Shown: positions 25,514 to 34,769, counted from the stretch's first letter. The stretch is 36,683 bases of DNA from Paraeggerthella sp964369725 (GCA_964369725.1 CAYJGC010000012.1:1-36683), one strand, 5' to 3'. The notes: generated from the letters alone by a model not told the origin. Made by a program: numbers and translations.

Positions 25514-26362
25514 TTATTCCCCCTTCTCGCCCGTTGCAGCCTTTGCTGCCTCTTCAGCAGCCTTCTTGTTTGCTGCACGCGTTGCTGCGGCGCGTTTTGC
25601 AGCAGCAGAGCGAGCAGCCTTCTTCTCTTCTTCAGTTTTTGCTGTAGCGGTCGGAGCAGCAGTCTTAGCAGGAGTAGCCGCTTTTTCTGCAGCAGCTGAA
25701 CCAGTAGCAGCAGTCGTGGAAGCAGATGTCTTATCAAGCTCTGTCTTTGCAGCAGCTTGCTTAACCGTTGAAGTATTTACCGAAGCGCGCGCTGCAGCCG
25801 CCGTGCTCCTTGCAGGTCTTTTCCCGGCGATTTTAGTAGCAGTACTTTCCTTAGCAGCAGTCTCAACACCCTTGCTTGCGGGCGCACTTTTTGTGGCAAC
25901 TGCTGATTTAGTACCATAAAGCTCGTCTGCAGAAGGCTTTGCTTTAGACTCGGCAGCTTTAGCTGAATCTCCATCTGCTGCTGCAGTTACAGCCGCTGCA
26001 GCCGCAGCTTTAGTCTCTGCACTCTGAGAAGCTTCTTCTTCAGTCGCTTTTTTTGCAGCTCGCTCTTTATCGTAACGAGCCTTACGCTCAGAAAAACTCT
26101 CTGTTTTGGCGTCTTTTTTAACTGCTTCCTTGCCTGTTTCTGCCACCTTCGAAAGCGCATCAAGAGGGTTTTTGAAAGGGTCGTCAGAGCTTGGGTCGTA
26201 AACCTCCGATTTAATAACCTTGGTCATTTCCTCTTGGGCTCCTCGGAACTTACCAATTGCCTTTCCTACCGTCTTAGCCATAGCAGGCAATTTGTCCGGC
26301 CCGAAAATCAAAAAGCCAAACAAAAGGATAAGAAAGAGCTCAAATCCACCAATACCAAACAA
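25514..26362 (-). CDS. tatA: TatA/TatB-family translocase subunit with a very long Ala/Lys-rich tail
   Basis: The first 60 residues are a Tat pore-forming subunit: a short periplasmic start, one membrane helix (about 4-20), the hinge FGPDKLPAMAKTVGKA and an amphipathic helix (GKFRGAQEEM). The Glu at position 8 and the FGPDKLP hinge favour TatB-like, but only one such gene is present in the window, so A or B cannot be settled. From about residue 80 to 282 the protein is low-complexity and rich in Ala, Lys, Thr and Glu, resembling the tails of histone-like proteins; the usual total length is 60-170. The start is a TTG with AAGGGG 6 bases before it. It is co-transcribed with tatC. Confidence 0.85.
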   Translation of the reverse strand: MFGIGGFELFLILLFGFLIFGPDKLPAMAKTVGKAIGKFRGAQEEMTKVIKSEVYDPSSDDPFKNPLDALSKVAETGKEAVKKDAKTESFSERKARYDKERAAKKATEEEASQSAETKAAAAAAVTAAADGDSAKAAESKAKPSADELYGTKSAVATKSAPASKGVETAAKESTATKIAGKRPARSTAAAARASVNTSTVKQAAAKTELDKTSASTTAATGSAAAEKAATPAKTAAPTATAKTEEEKKAARSAAAKRAAATRAANKKAAEEAAKAATGEKGE

Positions 26363-26493
26363 AGCAAACCCCTTTTATTGTTCCTCAATACCATACATAC
26401 ACTGCGCCTAGATACAGTGGTAATTCATAGTAGCATAACCTTACCTTATCAAGCTGATAGAGTAATCTCTACGAAAAAAGCATGCTCGTTCAT

Positions 26494-26682
26494 CTATCCC
26501 AGCAATGAAAACGCTACCGTAGGAATACTAAGCGCTAAAACCAAAATTGCACAAATAATAATGGTAAAAATCTTCTTGTTTCTCTCTTGAGCTTCACGCC
26601 GCTTCTTCTCGCGCTCTTCACGATCTTGTGCCGCCTTAATGCGGTCGGCTCTTTGTTTTGCAGTTAACTTATTGCCTGACAT
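26494..26682 (-). CDS. Small tail-anchored membrane protein, function unknown
   Basis: This is a 62-residue protein. Residues 1-37 are strongly charged (Lys, Arg, Glu) and predicted to be one helix; residues 38-59 are hydrophobic (IFTIIICAILVLALSIPTVAF), so it should sit in the membrane by its C-terminus. The ATG comes one base after the stop of the amidohydrolase gene, and TTGAGAG lies just before it, so the two are coupled. I know no named family for it. The translation start and coding status are supported by the coupling and by amino-acid composition rather than by homology. Confidence 0.65.
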   Translation of the reverse strand: MSGNKLTAKQRADRIKAAQDREEREKKRREAQERNKKIFTIIICAILVLALSIPTVAFSLLG

Positions 26683-26683
26683 T

Positions 26684-28039
26684 CTATACTCTCAATCTGC
26701 TGCGCATTTCTATAACATTTTTAATGCTTTTGTCTATATCGAAATCAACGTGCCATGCATGATTCTCATACAAAAGCTCACCATCAACCATATTCATCAA
26801 GACATCAGAACCACTACAAGCGTTAACAACCACCGAAACTGGATCGGTCGTAGGTTTTTGGTGAGCTTCTGACATGCTCACCGCAATGATGTCGGCGCGC
26901 TTCCCTACCTCAAGCGAGCCAATTTTGTCATCCATCTGAAGTGCTCGTGCTGCGCCAATAGTTGCCATTTCTAACATGGTTTGCGAGTCAAGGAACCTAC
27001 CCACGTCAACAGCACGCTGCACCAGCATGCCTACACGCATTTCAAGCAACATATCGGTTGAATCTGTAGCGGCAGGAGAGTCCGTACCTAACCCCAAACG
27101 CAAGCCTGCGCGTAAGAATTTATTGATAGGAGCTACACCCATACCAAGCTGAGCATTGCAGCGTGGACATACCGCAACCGCAACATCATATTCTTTGAGC
27201 TTACTAATATCTTTATCATCAACATGAACACAGTGAATTGCCAACACGTTTTCAGACTCGAATGCCCCCCAATTAAGTGCGTATTGAACAGGCGTTGTTC
27301 CCGTTGGAAGCCAAGGTGGAATTTCTACAAAACCACGCTTATCGTCCATGGTATGCACTGCAAACGGCGAAGAGCCCCGACGAATAAAATTAAACTCTTC
27401 ACGATTTCCCGCCAAATGCATAGCAACAGGAGCTTTTTCACGAACTGCAAAATCAGAAACCTTGCCAAATACCGACGGATGGCAAGCATACATGGGAGCT
27501 GATGCAATACCTATGGTGATACGATCAGCGTCTACTCTATCGCGCCACTCCATAATGTCTTTTTCTGCAAGTCGCATCGCATAGTCAACACGACGCTTGT
27601 CCATAGCTCCCACTTCGCGATAAATCACACCGCGTAAACCAATCTCTTGGGCAATCTCACAGACGGTACCCGTTGAAGTAATATCTGCTATGGTCGTAAT
27701 ACCGCGAGACAGCGCTTCAAGACCGCCCAAAACAGCTGAGTCATACCAATCGTCTGGCTCCATTTTTGCGCTTTTTTCCATGAGGGACGCTATCCAAGTA
27801 GTATAGGGAACGTCATGAACAATACCCCGCATTGCAGCGCTTTCAAGATGAGTATGCAAGTCAATAAAACCTGGCATAATAGCTGCAGTCCCGTAGTTTT
27901 TTACCGTTTCACCAGGGTAGCGCATTTTGAGCATTTCCGCAGACCCTATGTCAGCGATTACGCCATCCCTTACTAAAATAGCTCCATCTTGCAACGGTGC
28001 TGATGTAACAGGGAGAATATATTGTGCGCACAAAATCAT
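26684..28039 (-). CDS. Amidohydrolase of the chlorohydrolase/adenosine-deaminase-like group
   Basis: This 451-residue metallo-dependent hydrolase has the N-terminal beta part and the metal motif HTH at 62-64 (GFIDLHTHLESA). It also has a later metal His (APVAMHLAGNREEF), a second His (LAIHCVHVDD) and the catalytic Asp (LGTDSPAATDSTDML). Members deaminate or dechlorinate purine-like or guanidine-like substrates, for example 5'-methylthioadenosine, S-adenosylhomocysteine or 6-aminodeoxyfutalosine. The specific substrate is not readable. Because a menaquinone methyltransferase is 2.4 kb away, aminodeoxyfutalosine deaminase is one option but the evidence is thin. The ATG has an AAGAAGGG-type site. 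It is followed by the small membrane protein in the same transcript. Confidence 0.85.
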   Translation of the reverse strand: MILCAQYILPVTSAPLQDGAILVRDGVIADIGSAEMLKMRYPGETVKNYGTAAIMPGFIDLHTHLESAAMRGIVHDVPYTTWIASLMEKSAKMEPDDWYDSAVLGGLEALSRGITTIADITSTGTVCEIAQEIGLRGVIYREVGAMDKRRVDYAMRLAEKDIMEWRDRVDADRITIGIASAPMYACHPSVFGKVSDFAVREKAPVAMHLAGNREEFNFIRRGSSPFAVHTMDDKRGFVEIPPWLPTGTTPVQYALNWGAFESENVLAIHCVHVDDKDISKLKEYDVAVAVCPRCNAQLGMGVAPINKFLRAGLRLGLGTDSPAATDSTDMLLEMRVGMLVQRAVDVGRFLDSQTMLEMATIGAARALQMDDKIGSLEVGKRADIIAVSMSEAHQKPTTDPVSVVVNACSGSDVLMNMVDGELLYENHAWHVDFDIDKSIKNVIEMRSRLRV

Positions 28040-28169
28040 AATTGCCCGCCCTTCTTAACCTCAAATTTGGTTACCTTTATATGAACGCCTATGATATCAC
28101 TTCGAGCGCAATCTCCTACGAAACCACACAGGCATTCTGACTTATTTTAGCGGAAAGGAGCCTTCTCTC

Positions 28170-30317
28170 CTATTTTTCCTGCTGGTTAGAACATGAGCTT
28201 TTCAAAAACGAGCTTGGCTGCCCTACTGACAAAATAGTCAGCTTACGCGTAGCGCGAGATAGAGTCGTATACAGGCGGCGCCGCGAAAGATCATCTTCGG
28301 AAAAAACGTGCTGCGAGGCATCTGGAACAATAACGTGATCAAACTCTAAACCCTTTGCCAATTTGAGCGTCGTAAAAATCACCCCGTGATTAGGCAGCGA
28401 AGCTTCGTCGTCTATAAGCTGTGGAGTATCCTGCAGCACAGTGCTGTCTATTTGCTTGAGCAAGCGTTGCGCGAGGTATGATTGCGGAAAAATCACTGCG
28501 GTGAGCTCTTTTTCCTGAGAGGCCTTTTCAATAATGCTACCCAATGCTTCATCTCGCTGTTTGAGCGACTCAAATATCCGCATTTGAGGCTCCTCATCTG
28601 ACTGACGGACAGACGACACACGTGCGCGCTTATCAGGCGCCATAAGGCTCGCAAACTTTTCTGTAATTTCAGGAGTTGAGCGGTAGCTTGTCATGAGATC
28701 GCATTCCTCTACTTGACCGCACATACATGAAAAAATCTGTTTTGCTTGGTCAAAAGTTGCCGTACCCTCTGAAATAGCTTGATTTTCATCTCCTAACAAC
28801 AAGAAGCGAGCACGACGAAAATACCGTGCAAGCACCATAAGTTGAGCTTGGGTATAATCTTGCACCTCATCAATCATGACGTACTTAGCATGAGGATTTC
28901 CCAACCCCGTAAGAGCCATCTTAAGATAGAGCCATTCTACCGGCTTTAAATTATCGCTTCCCAATAAACGTGCACCTATTCTATCAACGCGAATCCAATC
29001 ATCATTTTCCACCGCTTGCAGAGCGTTTTCGTAACGCTTCTCTACGTAGCGCTGCGCATAGGCCCGAACCTCTTCTTCGTCATACGGATTAAAGGTCTCA
29101 TGGAAAAATCGCAGTTGCTCTTCGGACGTAAGCACAGACACTTCGTCAAAAATGTCATCGTGTACCGCCATACTCTTAAGACGGCTTTTCACGCGCTTTA
29201 TCAACTCTTCACGCATAAGAACGACCCGACGAATTCCCTCTTGAATTTTTTTATACTTTGCAGCAACCTGCCTAATTTGCGACACTGAAAGAAAACGTAC
29301 GTCACCCACGCACACTTCTTTAAAATCGTGGTCTTCAAAGACGAATGTTTGTGCCACCTGGTCAATGTGCTGCAACGTTTCCACGGGCGCCTCTGATTTG
29401 CCACCAGTGCGATCAGGCGGCATGAGTTGCTTCAAAAACTGCACCCAAGTGATGCTCTGGGGATTTCTCTCCCCCATTTCAGGCAAGACCGAGTCAATAT
29501 AGTGAGCAAAGACGGGATTTGGCGTAACGAGAAAAACCTCACTGGGGTCAAGCGTTTCACGCTGTTGATAAAAAAGATACGCTATGCGCTGCATCAGTAC
29601 CGACGTCTTGCCGCTTCCCGCAATGCCCCGCACAAGAAGCGTCGGTACATCCCTATGCCGAATAACGGCATTTTGCTCTTTTTGGATGGTCGAAGTAATT
29701 GCCTTCATGTGCGCTGTTCGCTGTTTTGAAAGCGAAGCTAGCAGTAAGGAATCCTGAATAGCAACCGTCGTATCAAAATAGGCATTGAGCGTGTCTTTAG
29801 TGATGTCAAATTGGCGACGCAGCTTTAAGTCTACGTTAATAGTGCGGTCATTTGCCTGATACGATGTGGCACCGTTTTCTTGATTGTAGTACACCTCGGC
29901 GACAGGAGAACGCCAATCAACCACCATGCGGCGGCACAAATCATCAGAAACGCCCGCTGCTCCAATATAAAGCTCTTTCGGGTCTTCATTTGACTTGAAT
30001 TGCAATACTATTTTCGCAAAATAAGGCTGCTTTAACAAAAGTTGGATGCTCCGGAGTTTTTCAGCATCAACACTTTGCGTCATATTATAAGCATCAATAA
30101 CGCGATTAATTGTTGCGTAGTCAGCGTAAGTTTCCATAGCATCGCTGTAGCTGGCAAAATTTGGAGCAACCTCTTCACACATGGCAAGCTTGTCCGCAGC
30201 GGCATCCAAGCTGCTTTTTTTCATTTTTTCAACTAAACTATCTCCCATAAAACGCAGAGTTTCATGAGTCTTGATGAGGTGTTGTTGCTCTTGCTTGAAA
30301 ACAGGATCGCTGCACAC
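28170..30317 (-). CDS. helD: HelD-like UvrD-family helicase
   Basis: This 715-residue protein has the HelD layout. There is a coiled-coil N-terminus (FKQEQQHLIKTHETLR near the start), the family mark DWRSPVAEVYY near 134, and Walker A GIAGSGKTSVLMQRI near 231. Walker B is YVMIDEVQDYTQAQL, and further helicase motifs are GDENQAI, TSYRSTPEI and KGLEFDHVIVPD near the C-terminus. HelD proteins bind RNA polymerase and clear stalled complexes with ATP. I use the GTG at 30317, which has AAAGGAG 5 bases before it, instead of the TTG at 30389, because a good TATAAT lies between them. The C-terminus is polar and slightly shorter than in B. subtilis HelD. Confidence 0.87.
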   Translation of the reverse strand: MCSDPVFKQEQQHLIKTHETLRFMGDSLVEKMKKSSLDAAADKLAMCEEVAPNFASYSDAMETYADYATINRVIDAYNMTQSVDAEKLRSIQLLLKQPYFAKIVLQFKSNEDPKELYIGAAGVSDDLCRRMVVDWRSPVAEVYYNQENGATSYQANDRTINVDLKLRRQFDITKDTLNAYFDTTVAIQDSLLLASLSKQRTAHMKAITSTIQKEQNAVIRHRDVPTLLVRGIAGSGKTSVLMQRIAYLFYQQRETLDPSEVFLVTPNPVFAHYIDSVLPEMGERNPQSITWVQFLKQLMPPDRTGGKSEAPVETLQHIDQVAQTFVFEDHDFKEVCVGDVRFLSVSQIRQVAAKYKKIQEGIRRVVLMREELIKRVKSRLKSMAVHDDIFDEVSVLTSEEQLRFFHETFNPYDEEEVRAYAQRYVEKRYENALQAVENDDWIRVDRIGARLLGSDNLKPVEWLYLKMALTGLGNPHAKYVMIDEVQDYTQAQLMVLARYFRRARFLLLGDENQAISEGTATFDQAKQIFSCMCGQVEECDLMTSYRSTPEITEKFASLMAPDKRARVSSVRQSDEEPQMRIFESLKQRDEALGSIIEKASQEKELTAVIFPQSYLAQRLLKQIDSTVLQDTPQLIDDEASLPNHGVIFTTLKLAKGLEFDHVIVPDASQHVFSEDDLSRRRLYTTLSRATRKLTILSVGQPSSFLKSSCSNQQEK

Positions 30318-30347
30318 GGAGGCTCCTTTACTAATTTTGTCCGAAAG

Positions 30348-30376
30348 ATTATACGCGTTTGACAAGATATTTGAAA
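30348..30376 (-). promoter_or_regulatory. Promoter of the helicase gene
   Basis: Reading minus, a perfect TATAAT lies at 30353-30348, with a weak -35 TTTCAA at 30376-30371 (17-base spacer). The start of transcription would be near 30340, only about 22 bases before the GTG. The promoter of menG, if separate, must lie in the same 167-base divergent region. Confidence 0.45.
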
Positions 30377-30484
30377 TAATATGAAGCAATTCCTTTGCTT
30401 CTTACCGAAACTACTCATTGCGCGAAGACAAGTAGCGTATACTTCGCATCGAACAAGATTTACTACACTAAGGGAGTATCACTA

Positions 30485-31228
30485 GTGAGCATCGATACCG
30501 CTACCGGGCAAGAAGCCCCCGCAGAGCTTTCGTCGGAACGCGTGAAAGACATTTTCTCAACTATTGCAAAGAAATATGAGCGCTTCAATGCTGTTTCTAG
30601 CTTTGGCACCTACAAAGCCTGGCTTCGAGGCATGATGAAACAAGCAAGCATCGGCCCTGATGCAGACGTGCTCGATATTGCAGGAGGAACGGGCGATGTG
30701 ACGTTTACCGTGGCGAAAGCAAAACGCCCTCGTCACATTCAATGCACTGACCTTGTTGATGAAATGCTTGATGTTGCGCGCGCTCATTACCAAGCTGGTA
30801 AAGCAAACGGTGTGCCCGTGGATTTTGAAGTAGTTGACGCACAAGCTATTCCCTATGCGGACAATAGTTATAGCGTTGTGACTATGGCATATGGTATCCG
30901 CAATATGCCCAAACGCGACCAGGCTCTCTCAGAAATGTATCGTGTACTTAAGCCAGGTGGGCAACTAGTTTGCCTTGAGTTCTCAACTCCTCCTAATGGA
31001 TTATGGCGTGCTCTGTACGGATTTTACCTGCGCCACATAATACCCTTTTGGGGAGGCCTCATCACGGGCGATCGCAGCGGTTTTGTGTACCTTTCGCATT
31101 CTATCAAAGCCTTTCCTGACCAAGAAGGCTTAGCGAAGATGATGGAAGAAGCAGGCTTTACCAAGGTGACTTGGAAAAATTATACTGGAGGTATTGCTGC
31201 TGTTCATGTGGCAATTAAGCCTGAATAG
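30485..31228 (+). CDS. menG: Demethylmenaquinone methyltransferase
   Basis: MenG (UbiE family) methylates demethylmenaquinone with SAM, the last step of menaquinone synthesis at the membrane. The 247-residue protein has the SAM loop VLDIAGGTGDVTF near 62-74, the TDLVDEMLDVAR motif, MAYGIRNMPKRDQAL and RVLKPGGQLVCLEFSTP, which are all typical of the MenG/UbiE group. The start is GTG at 30485 with AAGGGAG 8 bases before it; an upstream open stretch from 30395 has no site. It stands alone. Menaquinone use fits the electron-transfer genes in the window (pntAB, hypAB, Tat). Confidence 0.93.
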   Translation: MSIDTATGQEAPAELSSERVKDIFSTIAKKYERFNAVSSFGTYKAWLRGMMKQASIGPDADVLDIAGGTGDVTFTVAKAKRPRHIQCTDLVDEMLDVARAHYQAGKANGVPVDFEVVDAQAIPYADNSYSVVTMAYGIRNMPKRDQALSEMYRVLKPGGQLVCLEFSTPPNGLWRALYGFYLRHIIPFWGGLITGDRSGFVYLSHSIKAFPDQEGLAKMMEEAGFTKVTWKNYTGGIAAVHVAIKPE

Positions 31229-31438
31229 TCATATCGTTAGGGATAAGGGTATAGCTTCATCCTACCGCTTGCATTACAACGTAGCCTTGCGCGCGGCGTG
31301 TGATATTCGATGCATCTACAGGCCTATAAGCCTTTGCGCATGCAGCCAGCAAAAGTAAACGCTCACCGTCCAGACCGCATGGAAACCGCACACCGCCTAT
31401 AAGCCCGAGCGCACCACAATCAACAGGCGTATTGACCA
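31229..31438. other. Spacer after menG with no supported gene
   Basis: A 60-codon minus frame (31257-31439) starts with TTG inside the terminator and has no ribosome site or known relative. CCTATAAGC occurs twice (about 31322 and 31396). I see no promoter, repeat or RNA that I can support beyond this. Confidence 0.5.
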
Positions 31439-31480
31439 AAAAAGAAAGGGCGGCGAGCCTCCTCGCTACCCTTTCTTTTT
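31439..31480. terminator. Bidirectional terminator between menG and pntB
   Basis: AAAAAGAAAGGG (31439-31450) pairs perfectly with CCCTTTCTTTTT (31469-31480), and GCGAG/CTCGC forms an inner extension around a 4-base loop. Plus ends in CTTTCTTTTTATTT and minus in TTCTTTTTTGGTC, so it can serve both convergent genes. Confidence 0.75.
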
Positions 31481-31550
31481 ATTTACTATGCCTTAATGAA
31501 ACAGATCAAAGAACTCGAGTCACTCTCGACCCAACAATCTGCATCATGTC

Positions 31551-33035
31551 TTACAGATGAGCGTTGATAGCATCCACCGACGCCTTAGCGTCACCCAAAA
31601 GCATGTCGGTATTATCATTAAAGAACAGGGGATTTTGCACACCTGCATAACCCGCATTACCCATTGAACGCTTAGATACAATAACTTTACCTGCATCCCA
31701 TACGCGTAAAACAGGCATGCCTGCAATGGGAGAATCGGGTTCAGTTTCTGCGGCAGGGTTTACGGTATCGTTTGCACCAATAACCAGCACTACGTCCACA
31801 TCTGCCAAATCGTCGTTAATTTCATCCATTTCCAACACGTTGTCATAAGGAACCTTAGCTTCTGCCAGCAATACATTCATATGGCCAGGCATACGCCCAG
31901 CTACAGGATGGATAGCAAACTTAACGTCCACGCCGCGATCTATGAGCTTACGTGTCATTTCTGCTACAGGGAACTGAGCTTGAGCAACAGCCATGCCGTA
32001 ACCTGGTGTAATCACAACCGAATTTGCCTCTTTAAGCATCTGGGCAACCTCTTCAGGAGAAGCCTCCGTATGAGTGCCGTAATCACGTGCTTCGCCGCTT
32101 GCAGAAGGAGCGGAATCGCCACCAAATCCACCGAGAATAACCGAAGCAAATGAACGATTCATGCCTTGGCACATAATGTAAGAGAGATAGGCACCGGAAG
32201 ATCCAACCAATGCACCCGTGATAATGAGCAAGTCGTTTCCTAAGGTAAAACCAGCCATGGCAGCTGCCCAACCAGAATATGAATTGAGCATTGAAACCAC
32301 AACAGGCATATCGCCGCCACCAATAGCCAATACCAAGTGCGCTCCCAAAACAAGCGACAGTACCGTAAGGATAGCAATAGGCATAATTCCTTCTGAAACC
32401 CCCTGTGTATTAATGAGCCACACAATAAGAAGGAGGCATACCACGATGATTCCTAAGTTAATCATATTGCGACCGGGCAGCGTGAGAGGCTTGCCAGAAA
32501 TCTTAGCAGAAAGCTTCAAGTAGGCCACGATTGAACCGGTCAAAGTAACCGCACCAATAAAGATAGCTAGTCCCACTTCGCCCATATGAAATGCGTTTTC
32601 GGGCGAAATCATACCTGGTTCCATAATGAAGGAATTAATACCAACCAAAACAGCAGCCGCACCAACAAACGAATGAAGGATGGCCACCAATTCAGGCATG
32701 CCCGTCATTTGAACACTTTTTGCTTTCCAGATACCAATTGCAGCGCCTATTGCCAATGCAGCAATAATTAAACCTACCGTAAGTGCTACGCCCTCAGTAT
32801 CGTTTGCCACGGCAGCGGCGATTGTTGCAATCAACGCGACAGCCATGCCCGCAACGCCCAGCTTATTTCCACGTAGCGCCGTCTTTTGGCGCGAAAGGCC
32901 GGCAAGCGCTAAGATAAACAACAATGCTGCCAAAATATAAGCAACCGACTGAAAGCGCGTTACTGAATCAATTAGCCCCGATGCCGCACCGTACACGGTT
33001 GTCTCTGTGACTATTAACATAATTCCTTCGTTCAT
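31551..33035 (-). CDS. pntB: NAD(P) transhydrogenase subunit beta
   Basis: PntB, with PntA, is the proton-translocating transhydrogenase that makes NADPH from NADH using the membrane gradient. The 494-residue protein has about eight or nine membrane segments to residue 300. The cytoplasmic NADP(H) domain (about 315-494) follows, with VVITPGYGMAVAQAQFPV, FAIHPVAGRMPGHMNVLLAEA and VIGANDTVNPAA. The last motifs near the end (KRSMGNAGYAGVQNPLFF, NTDMLLGDAK) close it. It overlaps the pntA stop as ATGA; a second ATG at 33020 also has an AAGGA site. The long C-terminal domain is intact. Confidence 0.95.
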   Translation of the reverse strand: MNEGIMLIVTETTVYGAASGLIDSVTRFQSVAYILAALLFILALAGLSRQKTALRGNKLGVAGMAVALIATIAAAVANDTEGVALTVGLIIAALAIGAAIGIWKAKSVQMTGMPELVAILHSFVGAAAVLVGINSFIMEPGMISPENAFHMGEVGLAIFIGAVTLTGSIVAYLKLSAKISGKPLTLPGRNMINLGIIVVCLLLIVWLINTQGVSEGIMPIAILTVLSLVLGAHLVLAIGGGDMPVVVSMLNSYSGWAAAMAGFTLGNDLLIITGALVGSSGAYLSYIMCQGMNRSFASVILGGFGGDSAPSASGEARDYGTHTEASPEEVAQMLKEANSVVITPGYGMAVAQAQFPVAEMTRKLIDRGVDVKFAIHPVAGRMPGHMNVLLAEAKVPYDNVLEMDEINDDLADVDVVLVIGANDTVNPAAETEPDSPIAGMPVLRVWDAGKVIVSKRSMGNAGYAGVQNPLFFNDNTDMLLGDAKASVDAINAHL

Positions 33036-34567
33036 TCGTCAGAGCTCCTTTGGAACATGCCCAACATACGATGGGTAACCAAAAATCCGCCAAAAATGTT
33101 GATAGCTGCAATAACCATTGCAATAAACGACAACGCTGCAACCACCATATTACTTGACCCAATAAGCAACACGGCTCCAACAATAATGATGCCCGAAATT
33201 GCATTCGTCACCGACATCAAAGGCGTATGCAAAGCATGAGTAACATTAGTGATTACATAAAAACCAACCACGACCGCAAGTTCAAACACGATAAAGTGAC
33301 CCGCCATATCAGCAGGAGCAGCCCAAATAAGAGCAAGGCCGAGCACCGCAATAAGCGCTTTCCACCAGTGCTTTTGCAGAGATGTTTTTTCAACTTCCGG
33401 AGCAGCCTCAACAGGTGCAACTGCAGGAGCTGCGGGGGCTGCTGAAACCTTTACAGGTGGAGGAGGCCACATAATGTCACCATCAAGCGTAACCGTAATG
33501 CCGCGAACGATTTCATCCTCTTGATCCAGCACCACTTCGCCATCTTTTTGAGGAGTAGTTAACTTAAAGAAATTTACTACATTTTGGCCGTAAAGCTGTG
33601 AAGCTTGGCCAGGCAAACGCCCTGGCAAGTCAGCATAACCAATAATAGTCACGCCGTTGTCTGTTTGAATGATCTCACCCGGCTTAGTGAGGGCACAGTT
33701 GCTGCCCTGCTCGGATGCACCCATATCAACAATGACAGAACCTGGCTTCATGCCAGCAACTGCTTCTTCAGTCAAAAGCAATGGCGAAGGACGACCCGGG
33801 ATTTGAGCCGTTGTAATAACAATGTCATTCTTAGCAGCTTGTTCTTTGTATACCTCCAAAACAAGCTTTTTCTGATCTTCGGTCATTTCGCGCGCATAAC
33901 CATCTGCTGATTCCTGCTTTACCGGAATCTCAACAAACGTACCACCCAAAGATTCAACCTGGTCTGCCACCTCAGGACGCACGTCGGTTGCGGACACAAT
34001 AGCTCCCATGGAATTTGCTGTACCAATAGAAGCCAAGCCTGCAACACCAACACCAATGATGTAAACCTTTGCAGGTGGAACTTTACCCGCTGCGGTAACT
34101 TGTCCCGTGAACAAACGGCCAAAAGCACTTGCCGCCTCGATGACCGCGCGATAACCGCCAATATTTGCCATCGAAGAACGTACATCAAGAGCCTGAGCGC
34201 GTGAAATACGAGGAACCATATCCATCGCAAGCGCGGTGATGCCCATGTCGCGGAACGTATCAACAACCTCTACATTTGCACCAGGATTGATACGTGAAAT
34301 CAATACTGCACCCTTGCGAATAAGCGCTAGCTCTTCGGAAGGAGGCGTATCAAGACACACTACTATATCGCTACCCCAAGCAGAAGCCTTGTCTACAAGT
34401 TCTGCCCCTGTTGCAGCGTATTGATCATCATAATAGCTAGCGCCTACACCTGCTCCCTTTTCCACACAGACATCGTAACCCAGCTTAATTAGCTTAGTAA
34501 CCGTATCGGGCGACGCCGCCACGAGTGTTTGGCCCGCGAAGGGCTCTTTAGGTATACCAATGCGCAT
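33032..34567 (-). CDS. pntA: NAD(P) transhydrogenase subunit alpha (undivided)
   Basis: This 511-residue protein combines the NAD(H)-binding domain and the membrane part that are split into two genes in many other actinobacteria. It begins with MRIGIPKEPFAGQTLVAASP. It has the Rossmann loop VYIIGVGVAGLASIGTANSM near 165-185 and the conserved loop ATDVRPEVADQVESLGG. A Pro/Ala-rich linker (about 380-395) leads to three or four C-terminal membrane helices (about 405-500). GGAG precedes the ATG. It is upstream of pntB. Upstream inverted repeats suggest specific regulation. In anaerobes this enzyme balances NADPH for biosynthesis. Confidence 0.95.
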   Translation of the reverse strand: MRIGIPKEPFAGQTLVAASPDTVTKLIKLGYDVCVEKGAGVGASYYDDQYAATGAELVDKASAWGSDIVVCLDTPPSEELALIRKGAVLISRINPGANVEVVDTFRDMGITALAMDMVPRISRAQALDVRSSMANIGGYRAVIEAASAFGRLFTGQVTAAGKVPPAKVYIIGVGVAGLASIGTANSMGAIVSATDVRPEVADQVESLGGTFVEIPVKQESADGYAREMTEDQKKLVLEVYKEQAAKNDIVITTAQIPGRPSPLLLTEEAVAGMKPGSVIVDMGASEQGSNCALTKPGEIIQTDNGVTIIGYADLPGRLPGQASQLYGQNVVNFFKLTTPQKDGEVVLDQEDEIVRGITVTLDGDIMWPPPPVKVSAAPAAPAVAPVEAAPEVEKTSLQKHWWKALIAVLGLALIWAAPADMAGHFIVFELAVVVGFYVITNVTHALHTPLMSVTNAISGIIIVGAVLLIGSSNMVVAALSFIAMVIAAINIFGGFLVTHRMLGMFQRSSDE

Positions 34568-34628
34568 GAAATCTCCTCTCTTCTTTCTCGAATGTATATG
34601 TCGCCTTATTTAATATAGGGGGATTTCC

Positions 34629-34680
34629 ACCAATAGCGTATATTACGCTATTACTCTGCTCTTCGATAGTACCTATTGGT
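34629..34680. promoter_or_regulatory. Nested inverted repeats upstream of pntA
   Basis: AATAGCGTA (34632-34640) is followed after three bases by its exact inverse TACGCTATT (34644-34652). ACCAATAG (34629-34636) is the inverse of CTATTGGT (34673-34680). They lie 62-113 bases upstream of the pntA ATG, where an operator would be expected. The protein that binds is unknown. Confidence 0.4.
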
Positions 34681-34769
34681 AAACGTTTTCTCTCATGAAT
34701 GCTCAACTGTTCATTAGAGCCGTGAACGGTTTAAGAACAACCTCTGGAAGAGAACTATTCGAATAAAAA

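Noticed and set aside
31257..31439. 60-codon minus frame after menG
   Set aside because: TTG start inside a terminator arm, no ribosome site, no recognisable family. A gene remnant cannot be excluded.
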